A stretch of 64,000 nt of DNA, from assembly GCA_006384855.1 (NCBI GenBank), contig VCJN01002783.1, positions 79,883 to 143,882 of the forward strand, read 5' to 3'. The notes below the pieces were generated by a model. The model searched no databases. It saw only the letters and a program-made list of their open reading frames with translations, and was not told the origin of the DNA. How positions within the stretch are numbered: the stretch's first letter is position 1; each line of letters starts with the position of its first letter. The DNA is from Tetraselmis striata. Lineage: Eukaryota > Chlorophyta > Chlorodendrophyceae > Chlorodendrales > Chlorodendraceae. The translations under genes and the position numbers were made by a program. Below, one piece after another: positions 53,285 through 64,000 of this stretch.

Positions 53285-55005
53285 CTCGGTAGCGCGGTGG
53301 GTCTCTCTCGGGAGAGGTCCCCGGTTCGATTAAGACCGGGTATGTCCAGGGTTTATTTGATTGATGCATTAGTCCTTCGGCGGGGATCGAATGAGGCAAC
53401 GGTCTAATTGTTGACATCAGTGCTGGTACACTACCCGTACTGCACATGTACAACGTAGCTAGGGTGTTCCTTAGTACGTTAGTACATATTCTCATTGATG
53501 GTCCGCACTAGCACTGCGCGCGCACATCAAGCACGGACCGCCACGCTTGCCTATTACATGCGTGCGGCGCCCCAGCGGGCGCGGTAGCTTCACTGTAACA
53601 AACCACTCTCCGCGCTTCACGCTCCCTCCCACATACCCCGGCTCGCGCCGGGACCCGCACAGGGCGGGTTGGTAGGGACGCTGCGCACAGCGGGTTATGG
53701 GCCCTCTAATAGGGAGGATGGCCTGACGAGGACACAGCAAGTCCGTCTGGGCGGGAAGCTTGGACGTAAAACTGAGACCACTGCAACTAGCTAGAAGCTA
53801 GGGGTCTCGACACTCAAGCAACGACTGCTTGCACGTCGCACTCGCGGCGCAATGTCGCCTCAAGTAGGTTCGCGCACCTTCAGCGAAATAAGCGCACACC
53901 CGCGGAAGCTCGCTATTATGGCGCCAGCGACCGCCATATACGGGCTCGCTAGCTACCCAGACGCCAGCGACCGCTGCACATTGCAGCTCTTGCCCGAACT
54001 CACAGCTTCTCGGCTCGGCCGATCGAAACTTAGGGCAACGCCCGTCGATCAGTCAGAAATCCGTATATATACTGTCGGACCCTAGGAGCCCCTGCACTAC
54101 CACGTACGACGGCAACATGGGCAGCAACATGGGCGTCGGCTACCATGTCACGCCAGCTACCGCGCCGCTGCGCGCTGCCATGCACACTGTACTCAGTGTT
54201 GTGCCCGCTCGGCTCTCAACGGGAAATTAGTATGCGAAGCTCCGAGCGCAAACCAGCGCCGAGGAGAAGCGGTGAGCCGAGACTTTAGTCCGGTCATCGA
54301 CAGCCCGCGCAGTCAGACTCCATCAGAGAGGGCAAGCCTCGACCCACGCAAAGGTCAGGGCATGGCGGGCTGCCTCTCAAGGCTAGCGATTGACGCCAAC
54401 AACTCTTCTACTGATTAAGCTCGGCAAACCAGCCCACCAGAGGCAGGCGGGAGCTCAACAGTTCCGGATAAGTGTCACACGACGCAAGTCGCCTGCTTCG
54501 CTCGGCACCGTATGGGTAAAACCCACGCGGTTAGACTTCCTTGAGGGCCATCCCCGATCCACGCAGATGTCAGGACATGGCAGGCTGCCTATATCTAGGC
54601 TAGCGACTCGCGACGGCAACCGCACCCCGTGCTTGGTGCATCCCCTAGCGAGATTAAGGGGGGGGGGGGGGGTGACATTAGTGTTGGTACACTACTGCAT
54701 ATGTACAATGTAGCTAGGGCATTCCTTAGCACTTTAGTACATATTATCATTGATGGTCCGCACTAGCACTGTGCGCGCGCACCAGGCCCCGCAACGCTTG
54801 CCTACATACATGCGTGCGGCGCCCCATCGGGCCTGGTCAATTCTCTATATCCAGCCACTCCCCGCGCTTCACGCTCCCTCCCACAGTCTGCGGCTCGCGC
54901 CGGGACCCGCACAAGGCGGGTTGGTTGGGACGCTGCGCAAAACACTAATGGCTATGCCAGGCCTAGGACTGCAGTTGGCGACAACTACGACATGACTTGG
55001 GTCGT
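53285..55005 (+). mobile_element. tRNA-derived SINE, copy 3, interrupted by TRIM 2
   Basis: 53285-53408 carries GGTAGCGCGGTGGGTCTC (A-box-like), CCGGTTCGATTAAGACCG (B-box-like) and ATCGAATGAGGCAACGG. The body resumes at 54950 with GGCTATGCCAGGCCTA, as in copies 1 and 2 where these parts are adjacent. The gap is filled exactly by the TRIM 2 element and its duplicated CTAAT. Confidence 0.85.
53409..54944 (+). mobile_element. TRIM-like miniature LTR retrotransposon 2
   Basis: 5' LTR at about 53409-53688 (TGTTGACATC to GCGCACA) and 3' LTR at about 54673-54944 (ending GCGCAAAACA). The 5-bp duplication CTAAT flanks it (53404-53408 and 54945-54949). A poly(G) polypurine tract (about 54657-54672) directly precedes the 3' LTR. 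GGTTATGGGCCCTCTA follows the 5' LTR as in TRIM 1. The interior, about 980 bp, has a partial internal duplication (CAGGGCATGGCGGGCTGCC and CAGGACATGGCAGGCTGCC) and no gag or pol. The LTRs differ at many positions, so it is older than TRIM 1. Confidence 0.9.
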
Positions 55006-55503
55006 CATATTTTATATAATTACATCAGGGCTTTCACAAAAGCGCACTACAAAGAGAACTAACAGCAACTATGAAAGGTTGCTGACTTGGGTCGTCATCC
55101 TCTCGATCATCTCGTCCTTCTAGACGATGGAGTTCTGGAGCAAGTCTGGCCTATGCTTAATATTCGACTTTCTTGCCAGCTCCGACTTCAGCTGTTCACC
55201 TTCAGTTTTCTCGGCCCGTAGATCTGCCCATAGAGTGGGGACGTCGCTGGGTAGGTTGATTGGCGTCGGACCTAGGACTCCTGCGTGCCGGACCCGGTGA
55301 TTGTCTAGAGTGTGTCAACGTGATGCGGGGCAGCTTCCGGAGCGGGGCGGCTGAGGGAGGCTAAGTGTAAGGATGGCGGAGGGAAACAAAGTCAGGGGGG
55401 CGCTGCGTGTAACGCAGCGAAATTCAAAGATGCCAGGCTCGGCTGTTACGGCTGCTTTTATGGCTACTCGTGTTGTACCCAAAAGGGCGCAACAACGGGT
55501 GAA

Positions 55504-56618
55504 CTAGGTTGACAGCCGAGGCCATGAGGGCTCGGAAGTCGTACCGGTACTCGGGAAGGAGAGCAAAACAATCAACTCGGTCCGCTCAACGAACATGTAA
55601 TCGACATGAGCAGGCAGCAGGACTCGCAAAGGGGTCGCCTTCATGCGGCGTTGCCTTATTATTAGCCGGCCACGACGCGCAACAGTGGGGTGCAAGTTGT
55701 CCTTAGCGATGAGGTCGATATTGTGGAGTTCGAAGAACATGTTGATTGTTGACATGTAGGGTTGTAACGACTTAGCCCCAATGTGGCCCCGCTCACCAAT
55801 CGAAGCGACGTACCGGACGACAGTGGCAATAGTGGCTTTCCATCGGGCTGATGTTCTCGGAGTCGTGGCAGAACGCTTGCCGGCGTAGCTCTTGCCGGCG
55901 TAGCTCATGCTCTTGCCGGCGAAGTCGGAACGGCTCGCCGGCGTAGCTCTTGAGCGTCTCGGCGGTGAGGGAGCTGGAGAGTATGTCAGGGGCCGTTGTC
56001 CCAACTCGTCGGAGCCGAACGTTTGTTGTACACGGAATCGAAGTGAATCAGTCCATGGGGCGACAGCTTTGGGCTCGTTGATTACGTAAGTACGACGCTT
56101 GGCCGACGGAGCAACATGCGGCCGGTTCATTTCAGCAAAGTACTCGGCCGCGGCAGGTAGGTTGCCGGCGGTTTGTCGGTAATTGTTGAAAGGGTTTGTC
56201 AGGCATCAATACGGGTTTGCGTGGGAAAAGTCAGGTAGGAGGGCCGCCCCGCGCGCCCGTCGCGCTCGTAGCGACTGTCACGCGTGTAACGTACACACGC
56301 GAAAGATGGTCGTGGGGAACCACTTGTAACACGTAGTGTAACAACCGACGGACGCATTCGATTAGATGGTACGGGAGGCGGATTATTGAGCCGCCATGTG
56401 CAGGTGTGCGGATGATTGAGCCGCACTCGGCTGTCGCCGTAAGAAGCACCGCACCGAGGAAGGACTAAATGAAGTCTGTAAAGGGGGGGGGGGGGGGGGG
56501 TCCGGACACATGGCCCTCATATCCCGCCGTTGAGTTGCCAGGGATCGTTGTGCGGCGGTCACCGAAAGGTGACCTCGCAAAGCCTTAGCACCTCCGACGA
56601 AAGGCGCCCCACGCCGTC
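55504..56618 (-). pseudogene. Truncated tyrosine recombinase ORF
   Basis: After the TGA the same frame reads APFVGGAKALRGHLSVTAA, then TYVINEPKAVAPW and FGSDELGQR, as in the intact element. A short insertion of repeated GCCGGCGTAGCTCTT-type sequence lies near 55870-55950, and the frame ends at the deletion junction. All catalytic residues are missing. Confidence 0.8.
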
Positions 56619-56634
56619 ACTCGTGCTCACCTTC

Positions 56635-57523
56635 TCAACCACGCCTGCGACCGCCCCCGCGTCCACGTCCACGCCCGCGTTTAGCTAGCGCCACCGCCAT
56701 CCGAGCAATAGTGGTGGCTTTCGAGCTGCTGGCGACCGTTGCGTTTAAGATGCGACGCTCGTATTCCTTCATCGGGTCCCAGAAAATCGCAGAGCCCAAA
56801 TGCTCAGCGGCATGCATGATGCCTAAAAGTGTTGGGCCCGCATTACGTCCAGCACACCTTGGTCACCGTGCACGCGCTTGATCTCGTTAAGCTTCCGCAG
56901 AAATGCTAGACGAAAGCGAAACGCCTTGTCAATGGCCTCGGCGTGATTCCGGGCGCGCGCGAGGTAGGGGGTGAAGTTTTGATTAGCAACATCAGGGACG
57001 TAAGGTAGCAACTCGTCGAGGGCCACGAAAGAGAAGCTATGTGGACCCCAAAGCACGTCATCCAAAGGTATTCCTCCTGAGCCGGCAGACGCCGGTCATC
57101 TGCTTGAGGTAGTCGTTCACCATGTCACTCCGCAAGGGACATAGGCCATGCACTCGGCTGTCTGACCACTCGAACGCCCTCGTAACCAGACTCTACTCGT
57201 AGCAGTAGTTATGGCACCGCGAGGTGGTCGTCCTCGTCACTCGCGGATTTTACTCCGACACGGCCGCTGTAGGTTAGCTCTAGCAAGTCGGGACCCACTG
57301 CGGCTCCCCTGTTGTCTGTCGGTTGTCCAGTGACGCGCTGCCCGGAATCAAAGCTATGTGCTCCATCTCCATAAATAACACGATCACGAGCCGTCGATTG
57401 GGCCAACGTCGATGTGAGCTTGCGTAGCAATGTAGAGTGGTCATGCATGCTTGCTTGTAGCGATTCGAGCGTCGGCTCGGCGACGGGTTTTTCTCCATCT
57501 GGAATGTTAACGCACGGGCGCAC
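56635..57523 (-). pseudogene. Decayed Gag-like ORF1
   Basis: Fragments MDGEKPVAEPTLESL-like at 57490, LARARNHAEAIDKAFRFRL at about 56920 and a Gly/Arg-rich end at about 56640 match ORF1 at 18227-19102. Stops and frameshifts break it. Like the intact copy, it ends GAG-TGA-CGG (about 56616). Confidence 0.8.
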
Positions 57524-57809
57524 AAATGAGAATTTGACACACTACGGATATTGAGCCGGGTGTGGTCTTGAAACAACCCGTGACCTGCTTGTAACGGGTT
57601 ACAAGACAAATAATCGCTACGTGAAACGCAGCGAAACCGGAAGATGGCAGGCTTAGCTATTACGGCTGCTTTTATGTCTACTCGTGTTGCACCCAAAAGG
57701 GCGCAACAACGGGTTAACTAGTAACCCGTATGTACCACTTAGCAGCAACGGTAGCCGGAAAAGCGGTTAGGAAAGGAGGAAACTCAGATAAACTAGTTTA
57801 GATCAACAC

Positions 57810-58520
57810 GAGGACGCGGGCGGCGGCGGGCGGACGAGGACGCTCGTACCATGACGTGGTGGCACGAACGGCGGCGGATCACGCGCATCGGTTACGAGCG
57901 CGGAAGTTCAGACATAGTACCTAGGTGCCGACGATGGAATGTCTCTATACTATGCTACAAAAAAAAATCATAGTATGTCGCTGCTCTGCTCGATATTGCT
58001 ATGCAATACGATGCGAAGGGGTGGGGGGGGGGGGGGGGGGGGGGCTTTCCCTCCGCGCTGAGCGGTTTGAGGGGCGGTGCCCCCACAACTTCCCGGTGTT
58101 GATAAGATTGTATACCCGTGAAACATTTATATATAACCATATGACTTATACCTAGCCTTCAGAGGGCTGCGCCCTACGCGCTTTGACTAGCGGACCATGT
58201 GCGTTTCAGCCGCGCCGTAAAGCAGACGGCTGGCATGTTTAGCAAAGCATAAGCGGATACACAGTTGTAACAAATTTCAAATTCTGTCAAACAACGTATT
58301 ATTTGAAGTCCCTCTCGTGTGTCAATTGTCAAGGGGAAAGGGAAATTCAAAACGGCAAAACTCTAGCACTGCGATGGGCATAAGGGATAGCGACTAGCAA
58401 GTAGAATATGCCAAATCGGCGTCCGCCATCGGGCAGCGGCACACCATGAGCGGAGGATCCCCAGTGCGGCATGCATGGCGGCATCCCCCTCCGCCTCCAC
58501 GCGGTGGGCGATGGTACTCC
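57810..58520. other. Intergenic stretch
   Basis: Contains a poly(G) run at about 58021-58044. No gene is recognised. Confidence 0.4.
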
Positions 58521-58524
58521 CTAA

Positions 58525-58860
58525 GACCTGTCCCCGGAAGGGTGCGGTTGGATGCTGAGCGGAGTGGCCGGTTGCCGCTGATCCTCGGATCCTGGGACGA
58601 CCGGGGAGCCCCACGGGGGGCTTCTGAAATAACAATACTCGTAGTCCCGGTAACGCATGTTGGCCACGCCGGGCAGCAACCCTGTACCGGGGGCTGCTAA
58701 GAATAATTAATGTACGACCTCGGCCTTGCGTCGGCCTCTCCGAGATCCGCCTGCGGGTGGGGAGGGGGTGTGTACGACTCGGACGGGGAAGCCTACTCGC
58801 AAGGGTTGTTCGAAATAAAATCGTGTTTCCGTACTTCGGTGCAACCCACCCGGTACGGGG
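58525..58860 (+). repeat. Dispersed repeat, copy 2 (partner at 43150)
   Basis: Same blocks, order and orientation as 43150-43480. No recombinase or RNase H remnant is recognisable beside this copy. Confidence 0.75.
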
Positions 58861-59179
58861 GGTTACAATACTCGGCACAACCTTGCACGGTTACGGGCCA
58901 ACAGTGCACATGGCCCATGAAGCCGCCCTCGGGCGGTGACCTCGACCGAGAGAGTGGCACGTGTCTGTCGCGCGTCGGGCGATGCAACACTAGTGAGCGC
59001 ACAAGATCGGAGAGCATACGGCCAAGGTGCTAGGCGGTGTATTCCCCGCCTTCACCTCCAACCCTCGAGGCGTCCAAGGACACCGTTGGCAACAGCTCAA
59101 ATCGGGGGGCGATCTCGGCAGCGAGACGACCATGCGGCCTAGTCGACCCTCCAACACATTGATGACCCGCCCCCCACCC

Positions 59180-59380
59180 CACATCAGGGAGTGCTGCCCC
59201 CCGGCACTATCCAAACAGTTCTTCCGATGCGCAATGACGGCCCGAGCGAGCGATTTGCGTCGGCCCCCTAGCCAACCTCGAGTTGCCGACGGTCGAGCAA
59301 CTAGCAGAGGCCATCGCGGCCACCGTCAGCCAGCGTATCAACAAGAAATTGAAATTGAAATTGAAATTGATTACAACTGC
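59180..59380 (+). pseudogene. Fragment of gag-like coding unit with (GAAATT)n tail
   Basis: Encodes LSKQFFRCAMTARASDL, matching LSKQFFRCALTAKAI in the minus-strand unit at about 61020. It then passes directly into GAAATTGAAATT repeats and TTACAACTGCTAATATGC, like the tail at 24085. Confidence 0.55.
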
Positions 59381-59859
59381 TAATATGCTGCTTCCACTGG
59401 CCCTGACCGAGTTGCTCTTAGGGCATGCTATCTCTAACCATGGTAGGGAACACTAGGTGTTATTACAGCTCAAGCTACCGGCCTTCCTCTTGTGTGTCCA
59501 AGCCCCTCCTCCCTCCAGCGGGCTGTAGCTAGGACAGTAGCGCCCCCCTGCTGTCCCTACCTATGTTTGGCCTATCCCATTCAGAGCTCAGCAGGTAAGC
59601 TTAGGCAGCCGGAGCGTCCCGCCTACAACTACTAAGGTGTGATGAGGGAAAGGGGCTGACCGGAATAGGTAAGTGTTGCTCAGTATTTATTATCCACCGC
59701 TGAGCCGGCTAGTAGGATATATGTGGGGGCTGCGATGCCCTCCTTCACCGGAGTAAGTATTTGTTATATGTGGGGGTTGTGATAATCTGCGATGGGGTGT
59801 CCTGTGTTTTGGGCGGTGTTGTCATTAGTGTGTGATGTCTGAGTAGCTGCGCCGGGCAC

Positions 59860-62230
59860 ATGGGTTAGTAGTGGCCGGTGTTCTTGAGGCAACTTGTCTG
59901 TTCGTTGCAGCCGTGGGTCGCGCGGCAGTCACTGATGCGAGCTGCGAGATGGCTGGGCTGTTTCTCCGTCCGTTTCCCATTCGCTGTCGGAGGCGTGAGT
60001 GTCAAAGAGGCGCGGTTTGCTCCTGCCGCGGTTGCGCGTGGTGCCGCATGAGTGGCTACGACCCCTAGGCTGCTTCTTCTTGTGCTTGGCAGATGTGGCT
60101 GCCTTGCCCTTGCCGGTTGGAAGGGGCTGGTGAGGGTGGTGTTCGAGCTGGATCGAGTGGCGCTGTGGGTTGCGCAATTGGACTCCGCTGCGAGTCTGGT
60201 CAGTTCGGCCGCGAGTGCAGGCAGGCTGGCTGGGGAGGTCGGGGCGAGCAGCTCGCGGGTCTAAGGTTCGCCCTGGGCTGTTGCTTGGGTTCGCTAGTGG
60301 TGTCAGTTGGGCTAGGTTTGCTGGTGGTGGTGTCGGCGTTACCTCAGTTGGCGCGGCCCTGATCGTCCCGCACGCTGTCGAGACTGTCTTACGCCACTGC
60401 TTTGTTCTGGCAATCCCGCGGGTGCCGCCGATGATGCTGTGGTGGTGGGCGGTCAGTTGCAGGGTGAGAGTGTAGACTGGGCGCTGTTCGGCCCGAAGGG
60501 CGAGGGATGCTTGAGGGGTCTTCCGAGCCTTCTTGGGCAGGCCCATCGCTGTGAGTCGGAGCTGGTTGTGGCCGGTCTTGCCGCCGAGTTCTCCCGCTTC
60601 TCGGACCGTCTAGCTGAAGGGGTGCACGAGGAGTTCCGAGGGATCGAACTCTGACTCCGTGAGGTAGATGACGATGGTTCTGAGACGGACCGCCCGCAGT
60701 AGTGCGATAGGAGAGGTAAGGGCCACTGCCATGCGCAGGATGTCCACGAACTCCTCGTCCTCTTTGCCGAGGGAGATGGCGCAGAGATTGTCGTCCTCTA
60801 CTCGCATCAACGTCGGCTCGGTGTGGTGTTGCTGCATCTCGACGCTAGCAGCCATCATGGTGTCCGTCAGCCATTGGGCGTGCTACAGCTCCGGGGGTGT
60901 GTTGATACGTTGGTTGATGATGGCCTCTGCTAGCTGCTCGACCGTCGGCAGCTCGAGGTTGGCTAGGGGGGCGGTGCAGATCGCTTTGGCCGTCAGCGCG
61001 CATCGGAAGAACTGCTTGGACAGGTCTGGAGGCATCACTCCCTGGTGTGGGTTGGCTGGCGGGTCCTCGCGTTCTTCGCTGTGTTCGACGGTGATCTGGA
61101 CCACCGCTCTGCCCTGCGTCTGGTCGCCAGTACGGCATCGCCGCACACGTCCTGTAGTAGGCGCGCCGCATCGGGATCAAGGTGTTCAAGTCGCACCGAG
61201 TCGGCCGAGCGGCGGGCCTTCCACACCTCGCGGACCTCCAGGAGGGCCAATAGGGTGCGGGTCGGGGGGCAGATGACGGCGTCGTCTGCTTATGTGTCGG
61301 TCTCGTACTCGGCCCAGGCTCTCACGCCGGCGGTTGCCAAAGTGTCTGCTGGCGTTTCCGCCGTTTGGTCTACCGCCACTTCGCCAGGTTGGGGTTGGTC
61401 GTAAGCCCGGAGGAGGCCCTCCGCCTGGTGCTGCCACATGTCGGCCTATGTGAGGCATGTGTTCGAGGGGTAGCGGAGCCACACCTGGTGTACTGGGCGC
61501 TCGATGTCGTCGAGGTGCGGCGCTCCGAGCAGGCGGGTGGAACAGCGGCGTCCCTGGCGGTCGAGGATCGCTGCGCCCTCTCCTGTCCATTGGGTCTGCA
61601 GTACGGTAGCGGCCGTTTCTCGGCGGGCCAGTCGCAGGATGACGGACCCGGTGGTAGTGGGAAGCATGGTGCCACTCGATACGGTTGGGTCAGCGGCGGT
61701 GGGTTTGGGAGGGCGGCGAGTCACCACCCGGACGTCTGCGGGTAGGATTTGGACACCGATTTTGAGGCTGAGGGTGCGGATCAGGGTTGTCACAGTCTGG
61801 CCGCGTGACTCTTCGTCCATCTATCGCTTGATTTTGGACCACCAGATCGCCGAACAGAAGGGCCTCATGGGGGGAATCTTCCGTGCCGGCAAGGAGGCCG
61901 GTGAGGAGCAGGGGGGATGGGCGTTGCAGTACGCGTATGTGGCGGCGGGTTGCTGGTGGGAGTTGGGTGCCTGCGAATTTGTTTGCGGTTGCGACCGTGC
62001 GGATCGCTGGCTGTTGTACTCTGCCGCCGCTCAACGCGACCAGAAAAGTGCCGGCTCCGGCGTCCTGTTGCTCCTCAAATCTGTCGATATCCATGGTGGC
62101 TGTGGTGGTGTCCTCCTGGAGGGCCTGCTCTTCACGCCAATGTGGGCCCATGCCGGCAGGTGGCCTTATGGTGGGTCGTCCGGTCGTCGGACGGTCCACC
62201 GTTTCGCAAGAGGGACACGCTACCAATACC
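59860..62230 (-). pseudogene. Gag-like coding unit of an unidentified retroelement, inverted copy
   Basis: Minus-strand frames, broken by a few stops, run from MVACPSCETVDRPTTGRP (62226) through DLSKQFFRCALTAKA, EDDNLCAISLGKEDEEFVD, RTIVIYLTESEFDPSELL and MGLPKKARKTPQ (60546) to a basic tail containing RNRGRSKPR and ending SDSEWETDGE. The C-terminal 205 residues (60546-59929) form one open frame. The basic, low-complexity end suggests a nucleic-acid-binding ORF1 or Gag. I do not recognise the family. Confidence 0.5.
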
Positions 62231-62309
62231 AGTAGGCGCGCCGGCTCGCCCGGATTTAGTACATATGCAGTACTCCGCCCGGTGTTAAGGGCCGGCTGGA
62301 AAGTGAGAA

Positions 62310-63721
62310 GTGCGTATCAACACACCCCCGGAGCTGCAGCACGCCCAGTGGCTGACGGATACCATGATGGCTGCCGGTGTCGCGATGCTGCAATACCCCA
62401 CCGAGCCGAAACTGTTGCGCGTGGGAGACGACAATCAGTGCACCATCTCCCTCGGCAAAGAGGACGAGGAGCTCGTGGACACCCTACGCATGGCAGTGGC
62501 CCTCACCTCTCCCGTCGCACTACTGCGGGCGGTACGCCTCCGCACCATCATCATCTACCTCACGGAGTCCGAGTTCGATCCCTCGGAACTACTCATACAC
62601 CCCTTCGGCCAGACGGTCCGAGAGGCGGGAGAACTCGGCGGCAACCCTGGCCACAACCAGCTCCGACGCACAGCAATGGGCATGCGTAAGAAGGCTCGGA
62701 AGACCCCTCCAGCATTTCCGCCCTCCGGGCCGAACAACGCCCAGTCTACATTCTTACCCTGCAGCTGACCGCCCACCACCACAACATCATCGGTGGCACC
62801 CGCGGGATTGACAGAATAGAGCAGTGGCGTAAGACAGTCTCGACGGCAAGCGGGAAGATCAAGGCCGCGCCAACTTAGGCACCGGCGGCTGAGGTGCGAC
62901 CTGCGGGGACAACACCAGCACCAGCACTAGCCGGCCCAGCCCAACTGATACTACCAACAACCATAACAGCCCAGGCCGAACTTCAGGTAACGACCATAAC
63001 GACACTCCCCCCCTGGGTTCGAGCACATGATACTGAGGCGAGGGGCGGTCGCTACTGCAGTTGCATCCATCGACCGACGCCAAACAACACCGGAGCCCGC
63101 CCCTAGAGCAGGCCGCCCAACCCCTGCGCCTACTGCCACAGCTCCGACGGCGAGCGCAGTGACGGGAGCACAGGCAGACGACGAGGCCGAACTCGAACTG
63201 AACTACGAGGAGAACGACAACACCATGGATGTGGATACCGCCCATCACGGAGCAGCGGAGATACCAGATCTGGCTGCCGTTTCCCTAGACTCCCCCCAAC
63301 GCTCTCTAGCGCAGCGCACATTCCGCGAGGGCACACGTGACAACACCACAGAAAGACTTGTCGAGCTTCAGCACCACCGCCGAGACCGCCGAGATGCTTG
63401 CCATGTCCTCCCCAACCCAATCAGCCCGCACTCGCGGCCGAACTCGCCCGATTCACAGCGGAGTCACATCGCCTGCAAAACCCCCAACGCCACTCGTTCA
63501 AGCTCGATCAACGCCCACGCCAACCCCTCCCGGCAGGCAAGGGCAAGGGAGCAGCACCTGGCAGGCGCAAGAAGAAGCAGCCTTGGGGCCGTAGCCGCGC
63601 AGGCGGCACCACCCGCAACCGCAGCAGGAGCAAGCCACGCCTCTCGGGCACTCGCGAATCCGATAACGAGTGGGAGACTGACGACGTAACAACCCACCAA
63701 TCCGGCAGCTTACACCAATAA
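62310..63721 (+). pseudogene. Gag-like coding unit of an unidentified retroelement, direct copy
   Basis: The plus-strand counterpart of the unit at 59860-62230: QWLTDTMMAAGVAMLQ, VGDDNQCTISLGKEDEEL, RTIIIYLTESEFDPSELL and RKKARKTPPAF (open 62310-62768). After stops and a frameshift it reads HNIIGGTRGIDRIEQW and a basic tail with RNRSRSKPRLS ending at 63721. The two copies face each other head to head. Confidence 0.5.
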
Positions 63722-63906
63722 CGGCCGCTCGATCCGCCGCTGCGACAAGCCAACCAACAGACCCAAGAACACCGGCCGCTACTAAGCCTTGCAACTAGTG
63801 CTGCCACTGGGCTATACTTTCACGCAATTAGGACAGTACCGCCAGACACACGGGACATCCCATCGCTGATTATTACCGCAGTAGTCCCCCCACCCCCCAG
63901 GACATT

Positions 63907-64000
63907 GAAATATATATATATATACATTATGTATTATATTATACATATATATATACATATATACATATAAACAGATATATACATACATACATATATATGC
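63907..64000. repeat. AT-rich simple repeat (TATA/ACATATAT)n
   Basis: Nearly pure TA and ACATATAT repeats to the end of the window. It shows no telomere-type repeat. Confidence 0.9.

Larger units (their letters stand above)
55340..57804 (-). mobile_element. Deleted copy of the split-direct-repeat recombinase element
   Basis: On the minus strand it starts GATCTAAACTAG at 57804, as the 17929 element does, and carries a diverged A1, the Gag-like region, the UGA-CGG and the recombinase N-terminal half. A deletion then joins the recombinase near SEPSWPRLST to the middle of A2 (GTTGTTGCGCCC at about 55490). The A2 remainder ends in ACACGCAGCG. The catalytic His-Arg-Tyr half is lost. The left flank CGTGTT resembles that of the intact copy. 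Confidence 0.87.

Noticed and set aside
63907..64000. Telomere or chromosome end
   Set aside because: Simple TA/ACATATAT repeats only; no TTTAGGG or TTTTAGGG-type repeats.

Overview
The window is nuclear DNA of a green alga, most likely a chlorophycean. Five genes can be read with confidence or near-confidence. Four of them are followed by a TGTAA polyadenylation motif, and the multi-exon ones have short GC-rich introns. One gene makes plastoquinone (HST) and one builds ciliary dyneins (SPAG1). Exon models were checked by hand for reading-frame phase at every junction.

Layout: 0-2.4 kb holds repeats, including two inverted tRNA-derived SINE copies. SRP14 is at 2.49-2.80 kb. 2.8-8 kb is mostly repeat-bearing intergenic DNA with one possible small gene (6.59-7.20 kb). 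8.28-16.55 kb is a nine-exon SPAG1 orthologue on the minus strand whose introns are full of small MITEs. 17.6-27.2 kb is a nest of mobile elements. 28.0-29.9 kb is an ankyrin-like repeat gene. 30.8-33.8 kb is a 5'-truncated non-LTR retrotransposon with a reverse transcriptase ORF. 37.9-39.75 kb is homogentisate solanesyltransferase (minus). 43.8-45.3 kb is a decayed DIRS-like element. 46.4-48.0 kb holds a miniature LTR element and a hAT-type MITE. 49.3-52.5 kb is an eleven-exon LMBR1-like membrane protein. 53.3-55.0 kb is a SINE split by a second miniature LTR element. 55.3-57.8 kb is a deleted copy of the 17.9 kb element. 59-63.8 kb holds decayed, inverted copies of a gag-like coding unit.

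The most unusual object is the 3.2 kb element at 17929-21149. It has PAT/Ngaro-type split direct repeats (A1-ORFs-B1-A2-B2) and encodes a Gag-like protein and a tyrosine recombinase in one frame separated by a single UGA in the context UGA-CGG. It carries no reverse transcriptase. It sits inside the 3' tail of a non-LTR retrotransposon, and the unoccupied version of that site is present in the same window at 33.76 kb, showing base-exact insertion without target duplication. A second, deleted copy at 55.3-57.8 kb preserves both the UGA-CGG and the open frame after it.

The conventional genes look unrelated in function (protein targeting, cilium assembly, plastid quinone synthesis, membrane protein, ankyrin repeat protein) and are separated by repeat-rich DNA, as is usual in an algal nuclear genome.
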